Of a stretch of DNA of 64,000 nt, positions 10,001-18,444 are shown one piece after another. The notes below the pieces were generated by a model that did not search any database, was not told the origin of the DNA, and saw only the letters and a program-made list of their open reading frames with translations. The position numbers were made by a program, and so were the translations under genes. This DNA is from Streptomyces albofaciens JCM 4342 (GTDB lineage Bacteria; Actinomycetota; Actinomycetes; Streptomycetales; Streptomycetaceae). Where the stretch lies: contig NZ_PDCM01000002.1 in assembly GCF_008634025.1 (NCBI RefSeq), forward strand, positions 62,001-126,000, given 5' to 3'. The stretch's first letter is position 1, and each line of letters begins with the position of its first letter.

Positions 10001-10446
10001 TCTTCGAGGACGGCGGGCTTGAACCCGCCCTGGAGGAAGGCCGCGATGGCCGAATCGCCGCCCTCGATCGCCGCGACGGCTTCGCGGCGGATGCCCTTTC
10101 CGGCGCCGGCCAGGGCGGTCATGATCGCGACCCGGTTGTCCTCCACCGTCACCCTGGGCAGTTCCTCGGCCAGGAAGGTCCGGATGTCGGCGTCGGTCCC
10201 CACAAGGGCCCGCTCGGCCGCCGCGCGGGTGGCCTTGCCGCCCGTCATCCACGCCTTGACGGCCTTGGCCCGGTCGGTGTCGGGCAGGGCGAACGGATCG
10301 TCGCCGGTGCCGCCGTCCGCGGGAGCCGCCGCCGGAACCGCCGCGGCGGAGACGGGGCTGAGGACGAGGCTCGATGTGGCGGCGACTGCGCCGGTGGCCG
10401 CTAAAGCGGTGAGGACGCGTCGTCTGCTCCAGTAGGTGGTGTCCAA
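7075..10446 (-). CDS. Tat-exported ALF-repeat/coiled-coil protein with hydrophobic Gly-rich C-terminus
   Basis: The 1123-aa protein starts with a Tat signal (SRRRVLTALA, then a hydrophobic stretch and an AAA cleavage region). Residues about 50-235 hold four ALF-type repeats (R.A...AL..G......FL..G). They are followed by about 400 residues of Ala/Lys/Glu-rich coiled coil, a second ALF block at about 640-830 and a second Ala-rich coil to about 1000. The last 100 residues change character: WW-rich, then several glycine-rich hydrophobic segments, ending GLLGSLGF. ALF repeats are known from large secreted actinobacterial proteins, some of them toxin-like. The tail could insert in membranes; that is inference. 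The start is a TTG, since no ATG or GTG fits before the Tat motif. It is divergent from the trypsin-like gene. Confidence 0.85.
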   Translation of the reverse strand: MDTTYWSRRRVLTALAATGAVAATSSLVLSPVSAAAVPAAAPADGGTGDDPFALPDTDRAKAVKAWMTGGKATRAAAERALVGTDADIRTFLAEELPRVTVEDNRVAIMTALAGAGKGIRREAVAAIEGGDSAIAAFLQGGFKPAVLEDLRVATSTVMATGDKAVRREAGLALDAGTQSSLETFLTGGQYTARQEDLRVEVSKLLVGAGPEVKKYASRALDGSAQDLEWFLDTGQHIARARDQESATIEELVAVVEREGKRADAQTKLAEEASARAVTAAEKAKEAAQKAATEAAAAQEDVVKSGKAARKAASAAKGAADAARTAIRASHAAVAASRRAAYAATAASQAAATAGSAAAHAYHSAIAASKNASQASAAKNAAVAARNAAAKARTAAKAADHAAAASAQAASAGSAAASAARNAASAASSAATAAAAAGKARAEAAEAKRQAGIANANAAIATNAAGTAQALANASAKAARAARDAANSAADHAEKSAEAAEWAAKYAGQAVEYAKKSQEFANEATKAANNATAAVTEAIEVEKKAREAEWQRLDEDAKQAREEARLLAQIEEQERAELAEKRSQAEQTDQATKDLIARADAALKAGDLALAATVGRQAAIALSNSHGTWSREAARFALAGTDADVHAWIDTDRAVAQGQDDRETVLYLAQISSPTIAEAAQKALESDASDAPTAFLESGAIQAAADDNRVQISRILTTEPGTAVRRAVTAALDDGSPKALHTFFNSAYQEALKEDDAVATASILAKAGPYTKAHAEAAMEGPAWIRRNFVASVQYKTAQLDHDSATHIAAIRGAIAAAAKIAHKAQEVAARAQEAAAKARNAAQDALEWADKAKKSSDRAASYAKEAKDNADAADKSAAAAQASANEAKKAAATARSAARSANFSANRALSAARRATASANSAQASANSARASAVQAGKDARTAAVAASQARSIAAAKRQAEIAAAAKAAAEAARKARESGKNPIDTPDNDQVKGDDTPWWRDAGWWANATNWASIGTGFLSAGLGLAGLIFPPAAPILEPIAGGLAIASVALGGISSLFTGIEHGFNSGEFWASAGSAALGLITFGQSKWIGAAGGSRVVTKITQFGHDLVSPVTGLLGSLGF

Positions 10447-10826
10447 GGTGGTCCCATCTGACGGCGCCCGGCGGCAGGACGCGGGCGGGCGGTGTGCCGC
10501 CGGACATGCTCACGTTGTGGTGGTCGGCACGCGTATGTCCGGTCATGGCGCCGGAAGTTGAGCGATGCCAGGACAGAGCGTGCCTCGTGACGATAGGCAA
10601 GTAAAGGTGATGTTGGCTATCTGTGTGCATGAAGTAAAGACGTGAGAAGGGATACAAAGCAGCTATGTACATGACTAGCTGCATTTGTCCGAATCTTTCC
10701 CGTGGTTTGCGGCACGGAGGCGTGATTCAATCTGGCCGTCTCCGTGCCCGTACCAGCACCGCACGTGACGCAGCCCGTCCCGGACGGGCGGGCGCGGCTC
10801 AGCTCACCTTCACCAAGGGACCTCGT
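10447..10826. other. divergent intergenic region
   Basis: This 380-bp region separates the ALF-repeat gene from the trypsin/LamG gene and must carry both promoters. The segment at about 10600-10680 is clearly AT-richer than its surroundings. I see no gene and no clear operator. Confidence 0.5.
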
Positions 10827-13262
10827 ATGAAGCTCGCACGGCGGATCATCGCCACGGGTGCGGCGGCAGCGGCCTGTGCGGCTGCCGTCAGCACCACCTC
10901 CACGTCCTGCTTAATCCCGGCCATGGCGACGGTCGCCGACGGCGAACCCGGTTACGCGATCGAGGACTTCGCCTACCCGGGCGCGGACAAGATCAAGGCG
11001 GAGAAGGGGATCACCCTCAAGCGCGGCGACGGCCAGATCCTCCTGGCCGAGTGCGGCAGCTCCCCGGGCCTGATGGAGATCTGGTCGCGGAAGAACGACA
11101 AGACCTGCTTCGAGGTCACCGGCGCCGCCGGCTACCTCGCGCTGGAGATCCCGGCCGTCTTCTCGGTCAAGGGCAGCGCCGACCAGGCGGCGGACATCAC
11201 GCTCACCGCGCCGGACGGCAAGAAACAGGAGGTGAAGGTCCCGAAGAACGAGTGGACGCCGGTCGGCGAGTCCACCGATCCGCAGACCCGCGAGCACACG
11301 CTGGTCGAGATCTCCGTCGGCCGCTACCAGCCCGCCCCGCTGACCGGCGACCCGGCCCGCCCCTGGCTGACCCGGATCACCGTGAACACGCCGGGCCAGG
11401 AAGGCGGCCGCAGCTGCAGCGGAGCCCTCGTCGACCGCACCTGGGTGCTGACCGCGGCCAGCTGCTTCACCGACGACCCGGCCAAGGCGCTGCGGGCCCC
11501 GGCCGCCCCCACACCGTCCGCGACGGCCGCCTTCGCCGGCCGGGCCCCAGTGAAGATCAACTACCTGATACCCCGAGGTGACCGGGACGTCCTGCTCGCC
11601 CGCCTGGAGACCCCGGTCACCGACATCACCCCCGCCACCCTCGCCGGCGGCCCCTCGGCCGACGGAGCCGCGCTGGTCGCCGCCGGGTACGGCCGTACCG
11701 ACACCGCGTGGCTGCCCAAGAGCCCGCACACCTCCGGCGTGACCCGCGGCAGCGCCACCGCTACCACCCTCGCGCTGACCGGCGGCCGGATCTGCAAGGG
11801 CGACACCGGCGGACCGGTCCTCGACGCCGACGGAAGCATCACAGCGGTGCAGAGCCGGGCGGACCACGCCGGCTGCCTGGGCCAGACCGGGCAGGGCGAC
11901 AGCGCGGTCGCGGCGCGTACCGACAACATCGTGCCCTGGCTCGACGGCAGCACCTTCAGCGGCAAGGCACGGTTCGGCCTGGACGAGAAGGCCGGCGCAC
12001 GCCGGGTCCTGGGCGGCGCCGCCCAGGAGTTCATCGCACGGCCGGCCGGCGGAGCGGAACTGGGCGTCCCCGGCAGGAACGGTACGGCGCTCCAGCTCAA
12101 CGGCACCTCGGCGTACGCGGCCACGTCCGGCCCCGTGGTGGACACCACGAAGTCGTTCTCGGTGTCGGCCTGGGTCAAGCTCGGCGACAAGGACCGCAAC
12201 TACACGTTCCTGTCGCAGGCCGGGAACCACGCCAGCGGCTTCCAGCTCTACTACTCCAAGACCTACGACAAGTGGGTCTTCAACCGCCACGCCAAGGACG
12301 CCGACGACACCGCGATCATCCGCGCGTCGAGCAAGGACGTCGCGCAGCCGGGCACCTGGACGCACTTGGCCGGTTCCTACGACGCGGCGAAGAAGACGGT
12401 GTCGCTGTTCGTGAACGGCAAGCTCCAGGAGTCGACGGCATTCACCACGCCGTGGCGGGCCGGCGGCGGCCTGCAGATCGGCCGGCTGCACTACAAGAGC
12501 GCCTGGCAGGAGAACGCCCTGGGCGCCGTCGACGACGTACGGGTGATCCAGTCGCCGCTCACGGCGGCCGACGCCGCTTCGGTCTCCGAGGGTGACACCC
12601 CGGCCCACCTCCAGGAACTGGCCGCCTTCCCGCTGGACGAGAAGTCCGGCAGCGCGAGCATCAGCGGCGGCAAGGGCGCGGGCCCCGTCGCCACGGTGGC
12701 CGGCGGCGGCGCCGAACTGGGCGTGCCCGGCAAGGTGGGTACGGCGCTGCACCTGAACGGCACGACGGCCTACGCGGCCACGTCCGGCCCCATGGTGGAC
12801 ACCACGAAGTCCTTCACCGTCTCGGCCTGGGTCAAGCTGGACGACAAGGACCGCAACTACACGTTCCTGTCACAGGCCGGGAACCACGCCAGCGGCTTCC
12901 AGCTCTACTACTCCAAGACCTACGACAAATGGGTCTTCAACCGCCACGCCAAGGACGCCGACGAAACCGCGATCATCCGCTCCACCAGCACGGACGTGGC
13001 ACAGGCCGGAGTCTGGACCCAGCTGACCGGCGTCTACGACGCCGCGGCCAAGAAAATCCAGCTCTTCGTCAACGGTAAGCCCCAGCCGGCCACCGAATTC
13101 ACCACGCCGTGGCGCGCCGCCGGAGCCCTCCAGATCGGCCGGCTGCACTACAAGAGCGCCTGGCTGGAGAACGCCGCCGGGACCATCGACAACCTGCGGG
13201 TCTGGGACCGGGCCGTCGACGCGGCCGAAAGCGTCAACGACGGCATCAGGGTGACCGGCTGA
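10827..13262 (+). CDS. secreted trypsin-fold protein with two LamG domains, catalytic residues replaced
   Basis: The 811-aa protein has a signal peptide (MKLARRIIATGAAAAACAAA). A trypsin-like domain spans about residues 170-375 and is recognisable from GGRSCSGALVDRTWVLTAASC and CKGDTGGPVLD. The expected catalytic His (TAAHC) is Ser and the nucleophile Ser (GDSGGP) is Thr; the Asp in DVLLARLE is kept. Such replacements occur in a known group of secreted actinobacterial trypsin-fold proteins, so it is probably a binding protein rather than a protease. Two LamG (concanavalin-like) domains follow, at about 400-580 and 610-800, each with a SAWVKL core. An AAGGGA site lies 7 bp before the ATG; a longer frame upstream lacks a signal sequence. 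Confidence 0.88.
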   Translation: MKLARRIIATGAAAAACAAAVSTTSTSCLIPAMATVADGEPGYAIEDFAYPGADKIKAEKGITLKRGDGQILLAECGSSPGLMEIWSRKNDKTCFEVTGAAGYLALEIPAVFSVKGSADQAADITLTAPDGKKQEVKVPKNEWTPVGESTDPQTREHTLVEISVGRYQPAPLTGDPARPWLTRITVNTPGQEGGRSCSGALVDRTWVLTAASCFTDDPAKALRAPAAPTPSATAAFAGRAPVKINYLIPRGDRDVLLARLETPVTDITPATLAGGPSADGAALVAAGYGRTDTAWLPKSPHTSGVTRGSATATTLALTGGRICKGDTGGPVLDADGSITAVQSRADHAGCLGQTGQGDSAVAARTDNIVPWLDGSTFSGKARFGLDEKAGARRVLGGAAQEFIARPAGGAELGVPGRNGTALQLNGTSAYAATSGPVVDTTKSFSVSAWVKLGDKDRNYTFLSQAGNHASGFQLYYSKTYDKWVFNRHAKDADDTAIIRASSKDVAQPGTWTHLAGSYDAAKKTVSLFVNGKLQESTAFTTPWRAGGGLQIGRLHYKSAWQENALGAVDDVRVIQSPLTAADAASVSEGDTPAHLQELAAFPLDEKSGSASISGGKGAGPVATVAGGGAELGVPGKVGTALHLNGTTAYAATSGPMVDTTKSFTVSAWVKLDDKDRNYTFLSQAGNHASGFQLYYSKTYDKWVFNRHAKDADETAIIRSTSTDVAQAGVWTQLTGVYDAAAKKIQLFVNGKPQPATEFTTPWRAAGALQIGRLHYKSAWLENAAGTIDNLRVWDRAVDAAESVNDGIRVTG

Positions 13263-14765
13263 CCGTCACCGTCCCCCGCTTTCCCACCGGGACCCGGCCC
13301 GTCGTTCGCGCGCGGGCCGGGGCCCTTTTCTCCATCGGCGAGTGAGTACGCACGTCCCGCGTGCCCGGTCGGTCCAAGAGTGAGGCATCGAAATGAAACC
13401 GCGCGGCAGAATCGTGCTGCCATCCCTCCTGATATCCACCCTCCTGGCCGCACTCGGCGTGGCCACGACCAACGGTCTGTTCACATCGCCACCGGAAGCC
13501 TGGGCCTCCGGGAGGAACGTACTGACGCAGAAGGCGGCTTTCGGCCTGGACGAGGAGGCCGGCGCGCGCCGCGTCCTGGGCGGTACCGCCCAGGAATTCA
13601 CCGCACGGCCGACCGGCGGCGCCGAACTGGGCGTCGCGGGCAAGAACGGTACGGCGCTGCACCTGAACGGCACGACGGCCTACGCCGCCACGACCGGACC
13701 GGTGGCGGACACCACGAAGTCCTTCTCCGTCTCGGCCTGGGTCAAGCTCGGCGACAAGACCGGTAACTACACGTTCCTTTCCCAGTCCGGAAACCACGCC
13801 AGCGGCTTCCAGCTCTACTACTCCAAAACCTACGACAAGTGGGTCTTCAACCGGCACACCAAGGATTCCGACGACACCCAGATCGTCCGCGCGATGAGCA
13901 AGGACGCCGCCCGGACGGACGCCTGGACGCACCTGACCGGTTCCTACGACGCGGCGAAGAAGACGGTGTCGCTGTTCGTGAACGGCAAGCTCCAGGAGTC
14001 GACGGCATTCACCACGCCGTGGCGGGCCTCCGGTGGCCTGCAATTCGGCCGAGTTCTCTACAAGAGCTCCTGGCAGGAGAACGCCCAGGGCCTCATTGAC
14101 GACGTACGGGTGATCCAGTCACCGCTCACGGCGGCCGACGCCGCTTCGGTCTCCGCAGGTGACACCCCGGCCCACCTCCAGGAACTGGCCGCCTTCTCCC
14201 TGGACGAGAAGTCCGGCAGCGCGAGCATCAGCGGCGGCAAGGGCGCGGGACCCGTCGCCACGCTGGCGGGTGAAGGCGCCGAACTGGGCGTCGCGGGCAA
14301 GAACGGTACGGCGCTGCACCTGAACGGCACAACGGCCTACGCCGCCACGTCCGGCCCCATGGTGGACACCACGAAGTCCTTCTCCGTCTCGGCCTGGGTC
14401 AAGCTGGACGACAAGAACCGCAACCACACATTCCTTTCCCAGTCCGGAAACCACGCCAGCGGCTTCCAGCTCTACTACTCCAAGTCCTACGACAAATGGG
14501 TCTTCAACCGCCATGTCAAGGACACCGACGACACCCAGATCGTCCGCTCCACCAGCACCGAGGCGGCACAGGCCGGAGTCTGGACCCAGCTGACCGGCGT
14601 CTACGACGCCGCGGCGAAGCAGATCCAGCTCTTCGTCAACGGTAAGCCTCAGCCGGCCACCGAATTCACCACGCCGTGGCGCGCCGCCGGAGCCCTCCAG
14701 ATCGGCCGGCTGCACTACAAGAGCGCCTGGCAGGAGCACTTCGCCGGCACCATCGACGACATCCG
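11970..14765 (+). repeat. four near-identical LamG coding units across two genes
   Basis: Units of roughly 550-600 bp begin near 11970, 12650, 13540 and 14210. They encode LamG domains that share long identical stretches, for example NYTFLSQ.GNHASGFQLYYSK and YDKWVFNRH. The first unit of each gene also shares FGLDE.AGARRVLGG. The similarity extends to silent positions, pointing to recent duplication or gene conversion between the two neighbouring genes. Confidence 0.8.
13293..13330 (+). terminator. rho-independent terminator
   Basis: CCCGGCCCG and CGGGCCGGG are perfect 9-bp arms around an 11-nt loop. TTTT follows after GCCC. It begins 30 bp after the trypsin-fold gene, so the next gene is probably transcribed separately. 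Confidence 0.7.
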
Positions 14766-15528
14766 GATATCCGGGCAGGAATCCGCCGCCCACTGCTCCC
14801 GCACCGAAACGGTCGGCCACCGCGGCGCGCCCAAGCTCGCCCCGGAGAACACCCTCGCCTCGCTGGAGGCGGCCGCCGACCACGGCGCGGAATGGGTCGA
14901 GACCGACGTGCAGTTCACCAAGGACGGCCAGGCGGTCATCATGCACGACCCGACCGTCGACAGGATGACCGACGGAACGGGCCGCATCGACCAGCTCACC
15001 GCGGACCAGATATCCAGACTGACCGTGAAGGGCGGAGGCCGGGTCCCCACCCTGGAACAGGTTCTGGCTTCCCTCAAGCAGAGGTCTGCACGCCTCCTCC
15101 TGGAAATCAAGGGACCCCAGTCCCCTGCTCACGTCGAAAAGACCCTCGAACTCGTCACCGAGGCCGGAATGGCCGAGCGCACGATGATCCAGTCCTTCGA
15201 CGAGGACGTGGTACGCAACGCCGCCGCCTCCGCCCACAAGATGAAGGTCGCCCTCCTCCGCGACAAACTCGACCCGGACCCGGTCGCCACGGCCCGCAAG
15301 TTCTCCCTCACGGCCTACTCGATCGCCTACAAGGGCCTGTCGGCCCGCCCCACCGCCCTCGACCAGCTCAAGGCCGCCGGCATCGACGTCTTCGTCTGGA
15401 CCGTCGACCGCGAATCCGACTGGGAGACCGCGACGACCTGGGGCGTCGACGGCATCATCACCAACCGCCCGGACGTACTCCTCCAATGGCGCAAGTCCAA
15501 CTGCACGGAGCCGTCCCCCACACACTGA
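13393..15528 (+). CDS. secreted glycerophosphodiester phosphodiesterase with two LamG domains
   Basis: The 711-aa protein has a signal peptide (residues about 1-38), two LamG domains (about 50-235 and 265-455) almost identical to those of the preceding gene, and a C-terminal GDPD domain from about residue 470. The GDPD motifs are all present: HRG at 476, APENTLAS, ETDVQ, MHDPTVDR and LLLEIKGP. The last motif is WTVD..SDWETATTWGVDGIITNRPD. These enzymes hydrolyse glycerophosphodiesters to glycerol 3-phosphate and an alcohol with a metal ion. LamG domains probably target it to cell-wall or polysaccharide surfaces. Cleavage of teichoic acid or phospholipid head groups is possible but not shown. 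Confidence 0.9.
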   Translation: MKPRGRIVLPSLLISTLLAALGVATTNGLFTSPPEAWASGRNVLTQKAAFGLDEEAGARRVLGGTAQEFTARPTGGAELGVAGKNGTALHLNGTTAYAATTGPVADTTKSFSVSAWVKLGDKTGNYTFLSQSGNHASGFQLYYSKTYDKWVFNRHTKDSDDTQIVRAMSKDAARTDAWTHLTGSYDAAKKTVSLFVNGKLQESTAFTTPWRASGGLQFGRVLYKSSWQENAQGLIDDVRVIQSPLTAADAASVSAGDTPAHLQELAAFSLDEKSGSASISGGKGAGPVATLAGEGAELGVAGKNGTALHLNGTTAYAATSGPMVDTTKSFSVSAWVKLDDKNRNHTFLSQSGNHASGFQLYYSKSYDKWVFNRHVKDTDDTQIVRSTSTEAAQAGVWTQLTGVYDAAAKQIQLFVNGKPQPATEFTTPWRAAGALQIGRLHYKSAWQEHFAGTIDDIRISGQESAAHCSRTETVGHRGAPKLAPENTLASLEAAADHGAEWVETDVQFTKDGQAVIMHDPTVDRMTDGTGRIDQLTADQISRLTVKGGGRVPTLEQVLASLKQRSARLLLEIKGPQSPAHVEKTLELVTEAGMAERTMIQSFDEDVVRNAAASAHKMKVALLRDKLDPDPVATARKFSLTAYSIAYKGLSARPTALDQLKAAGIDVFVWTVDRESDWETATTWGVDGIITNRPDVLLQWRKSNCTEPSPTH

Positions 15529-16296
15529 AGGACACACGCCCGGTGACAAAGCGCCCGCACAAGGCCTGAACACTCCTTCCCGAAAAGTGCTTCAAGCCCT
15601 GTACCGCCGTCCCCTCCTCACCCCGCGCACAGCGGACGGGAGGGGGCGGCGGTATGACTCAGAGGGTGCGCCGAACGTCAGGAGCCGACCGGGCCATTCC
15701 CTTACGGGCAGGCGTTTGGCGAGCGGGGAGACGCTGCCGCGCCAGCTCGCTGCGCGCGGGCCCGAATGCCTATGTCCGGCCCTGACCTGTGGTGGCGGCG
15801 TCGACACCCGCGCATCCTCACCGGAGGCCTCGGGCGTTCGCTCAGCTCGGTCGGTGCCCCGGCACCGACCTTGAGCAGCATGCCCTCAGCCTCGCGCCGC
15901 GGTGGGCACCCTACGGCCGGCCTTCTCCACGTAGTCAATCATCGCGGTGCCCCAGCTCAGGCAGATCTCCCCCGTCAACTCCGGCGCCCGCCCCGGCCCC
16001 TGGTCCCGCTCCCCCCTCGGTCATGCCGCACACCGTAACTGCCGGTTCCCGACCGTTGCTCTGTACCTACGGGCTTGTCTGTACCTACGGGCTTGAGGAC
16101 TCCGGGACCTTCGAAGACCGCGACGCGCACAGCCCTCGACCTCTTCCTGAAGGACAAGCGCCCCTGCACGGGCCCGGGCCCCGAGGAAGCGGGGGGCATC
16201 GACCAGACGCCGGGTGGGAGGCCAGCACCGGACTTCCTCGGGCGCCTGCTCCTCTCTGCCCAGCGACGCATCGACCCTGCCGCGCCGCCGAACCGG
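15529..16296. other. gene-poor stretch with a short tandem duplication
   Basis: I find no supported gene in these 768 bp. The 18-bp sequence TCTGTACCTACGGGCTTG is repeated in tandem at about 16060-16095. A short minus-strand frame ending near 15890 (MIDYVEKAGRRVPTAARG) looks like a gene 3' end, but nothing upstream supports it. Confidence 0.4.
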
Positions 16297-16380
16297 TCAA
16301 CGCCTGCGCTGCACAAGAATCACACAGAGTCCTCCCAGCAGGACGCCGACGATGCCAGCCACGAGGAGAATCGTCAGCAC
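16297..16380 (-). CDS. possible 27-aa single-span membrane peptide
   Basis: A GTG start preceded by GAGGA with a 7-bp gap opens a short frame. It encodes a hydrophobic stretch (LTILLVAGIVGVLLGGL) capped by QRRR, the usual cytoplasmic anchor of a single transmembrane segment. Only composition and the ribosome-binding site support it. Confidence 0.35.
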   Translation of the reverse strand: MLTILLVAGIVGVLLGGLCVILVQRRR

Positions 16381-16446
16381 CGCACCGTCCTCACGTAGGG
16401 TCGATCACTCCCATCGCCTGCCTTTCGTCGTAGACCAGGCACCAGA

Positions 16447-17007
16447 TCAGCCATGGAGCGGCTCGCGGAGCATCATGGTGTAGACCGGGGCGTCGGCGAA
16501 GGGCCGCTGGTCACCGAGAGCGCGGTAGCCCCACTGCTCATAGCGTTGCCGGACCGCCGGATGCGCGGCGTTGACCAGCAGCGTGGCCCGTTGCTCCGGC
16601 CGGTCGTGCAGGAGCCGTTCATGGAGGCGGTGTGCCTCGCCGGTACCGCGCCAGGGGCGGCGGACCATCACCTCGAAGACAGCGAAGGTACGCCGGCCGT
16701 CTTCGCGCGTGAAGTCGCCCGGCAGTGGATCGGCGGCGGAGTTCCACCAGGCGGAACCGGTCGGCAGCGGGGCACCGAAGGCGTACCCGGTCACCCCTCC
16801 CCCGTTGTCTCCCGTGCGGCCGAGGACAGCGCTCCAGCCGTCCAGGGAGGCGTACATGTCGGCGCGCTCGGCGAACCGGTCCACGTTGTGAAACACCTGA
16901 CCCTCATCGGCATAGATTTCTCGGTAGACGTCGAGCAGCAGGCTGCGGACCTCGCGGTACCGGTCGGCGCGGACCAGCTGCAGCAGGCTCTCGGACACGG
17001 CGCTCAT
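16447..17007 (-). CDS. GNAT-family N-acetyltransferase
   Basis: The 186-aa protein has the GNAT layout: FAVFEVMVRRPWRGTGEAHRLHERLL is the acetyl-CoA-binding strand and P-loop (V..RPWRGTG replaces Q/RxxGxG/A), and the C-terminal half has NAAHPAVRQRYEQWGYRALGD. It should transfer acetyl from acetyl-CoA to an amine; the substrate is unknown. The ATG comes three bases after the stop of the upstream XRE-TPR gene, and that gene's end supplies the AGGAG site, so the two are translationally coupled. Confidence 0.82.
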   Translation of the reverse strand: MSAVSESLLQLVRADRYREVRSLLLDVYREIYADEGQVFHNVDRFAERADMYASLDGWSAVLGRTGDNGGGVTGYAFGAPLPTGSAWWNSAADPLPGDFTREDGRRTFAVFEVMVRRPWRGTGEAHRLHERLLHDRPEQRATLLVNAAHPAVRQRYEQWGYRALGDQRPFADAPVYTMMLREPLHG

Positions 17008-17010
17008 CTC

Positions 17011-18246
17011 CTACCAGGGGTGCGGGCCGATGCGGTGCAGCCAGTCGGCGGCGGTCGGCTCGTACGGTGCGAGGGCGGACAGGCGGGTGCGGAACTGGCC
17101 GAGCAGGATGCGGATGCGCGCGGAGGCCGGGGCCGGCCCGGCCAGGGCGAGGGCCTGGTCAGCGGTGGCGCATGCCTGCTCGATGTTGCGCTGAGCGGCC
17201 TGGGCCAGAGCGAGCGTGACGGTGTAGTAGACGCGGTTGCGGACCAGGTCGGGGCGCAACTGGGCCAGCGCGTGGTGGGCGCGGTATTCGGCGAGGTCGT
17301 ACTGCCCGAGGCGCTGGTGGAAGACGGAGGCCAGGCCGTGGAGTTCGGCCGCGTCGAAGAAGCGCAGCCAGCCCGGGCGCCAGGCGGTGGTGTCGGCGCG
17401 GGTGAAGGACCGCTCGGCGTAGCCCAGGGAGCGCAGGACGGATTGACGGTTGCCGGTGCGGGCGTGGCAGGAGGCGGTGCGGGCGTGGGCGAGGGAGGCG
17501 TAGAGCGGGTCGCGGGCGGCGGCGCGGGAGGTGCGGGCGGCTTCGGCGGCGGCGAGCGCGTCGCTGTACCGGTCCTGCTGCGTGGCGAGCATGCTGATGT
17601 TGTGCCAGGCGCGCAGTTCGGCGTCCGCGTCGTGCGCCATTCCGGCCAGGGCGAGCGCCCGGTGCAGGTAGGCGGCGGCCCGGGCAGGGCTGCGGGTGTC
17701 GATCGCCGCCCAGGCCGCCGTGGTGGTCGCATCCGCGGCCAGCGCGTACAGCGCACCGCGGGCCCGGGATGAGGCCACCGTGCGGCGCAGCAGTTCCTGC
17801 GCCTGGTCGGCGCGGCGCAGCGCCGCATTCTCCAGGCCGCGGCTGCCGCCGTGCGCATCGTCCTGGTGGGCCAGGGCGTCAATCCGTGCGCGCAGGCGCC
17901 GGACGTCGCTCATGCCGACCGCGGCGCTCCTCGGCAGGGCGGCGCCACCGGCCGCGGTCACAAAGCGGCGTCGGCGCACCTCGTCCTCCTCCCCGTCAGC
18001 GGTACGGGGAACGAACCCCAAGCCGGTCGCCGACCGGCCGGTCACCATCTGCAGGGCCTGGCGTTGGCGGGCCTGCGGCCATGGAGTCTCTCCGGACAGC
18101 CAGCGAAAGACGGTCCGGTCGCTGACGCGGCCGCGCCGGCCGGTGAGCTGTTCCAGGGCCGCATTGACCCGGTCGGCCAGCTCGACCGTGGTGAAGCCGT
18201 GTTGGTCCATCCAGCTGCCGAGCGCCCGGTTTCTCACCCGCTCCAT
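17011..18246 (-). CDS. XRE-type regulator with TPR domain
   Basis: The 411-aa protein opens with a helix-turn-helix region (about residues 10-65: VELADRVNAAL, VSDRTVFRWLSGETPWP). A linker follows with RRRFVTAAGGAALPRSA, then a long alpha-helical region from about 120 made of TPR-like repeats (AYLHRALALAG, AWHNISMLA, YSDALAAAEAA, LYASLAHARTASCHARTG). This layout is very common in actinomycetes; some members sense peptides or report developmental state. It is coupled to the downstream GNAT gene. I see no clear Shine-Dalgarno sequence, so the message may be leaderless. Confidence 0.85.
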   Translation of the reverse strand: MERVRNRALGSWMDQHGFTTVELADRVNAALEQLTGRRGRVSDRTVFRWLSGETPWPQARQRQALQMVTGRSATGLGFVPRTADGEEDEVRRRRFVTAAGGAALPRSAAVGMSDVRRLRARIDALAHQDDAHGGSRGLENAALRRADQAQELLRRTVASSRARGALYALAADATTTAAWAAIDTRSPARAAAYLHRALALAGMAHDADAELRAWHNISMLATQQDRYSDALAAAEAARTSRAAARDPLYASLAHARTASCHARTGNRQSVLRSLGYAERSFTRADTTAWRPGWLRFFDAAELHGLASVFHQRLGQYDLAEYRAHHALAQLRPDLVRNRVYYTVTLALAQAAQRNIEQACATADQALALAGPAPASARIRILLGQFRTRLSALAPYEPTAADWLHRIGPHPW

Positions 18247-18444
18247 GAGGCCACGGTAGGGCGCCGGCCGCCCCTACTCGGGTAAAGGGCGGGTCAACTT
18301 GTCAGGGTGCCGACGGGGCGAGAGGGCAGTGGTTCGTCATGGTCCGCACGCCCGGCGCGGCGTTGTCTGGGCGTAAGCCGTTCCGGAACGCTCCGGTCCC
18401 CGCCGTACGCCGGAACGGGCACCGCACACGAAAAGGCAGCGCAC

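Noticed and set aside
7123..10404. Plus-strand open frame of 1093 codons opposite the ALF-repeat gene
   Set aside because: It is Gly/Arg-rich shadow reading of a strongly biased GC-rich gene; the minus-strand frame has a Tat signal and repeats.
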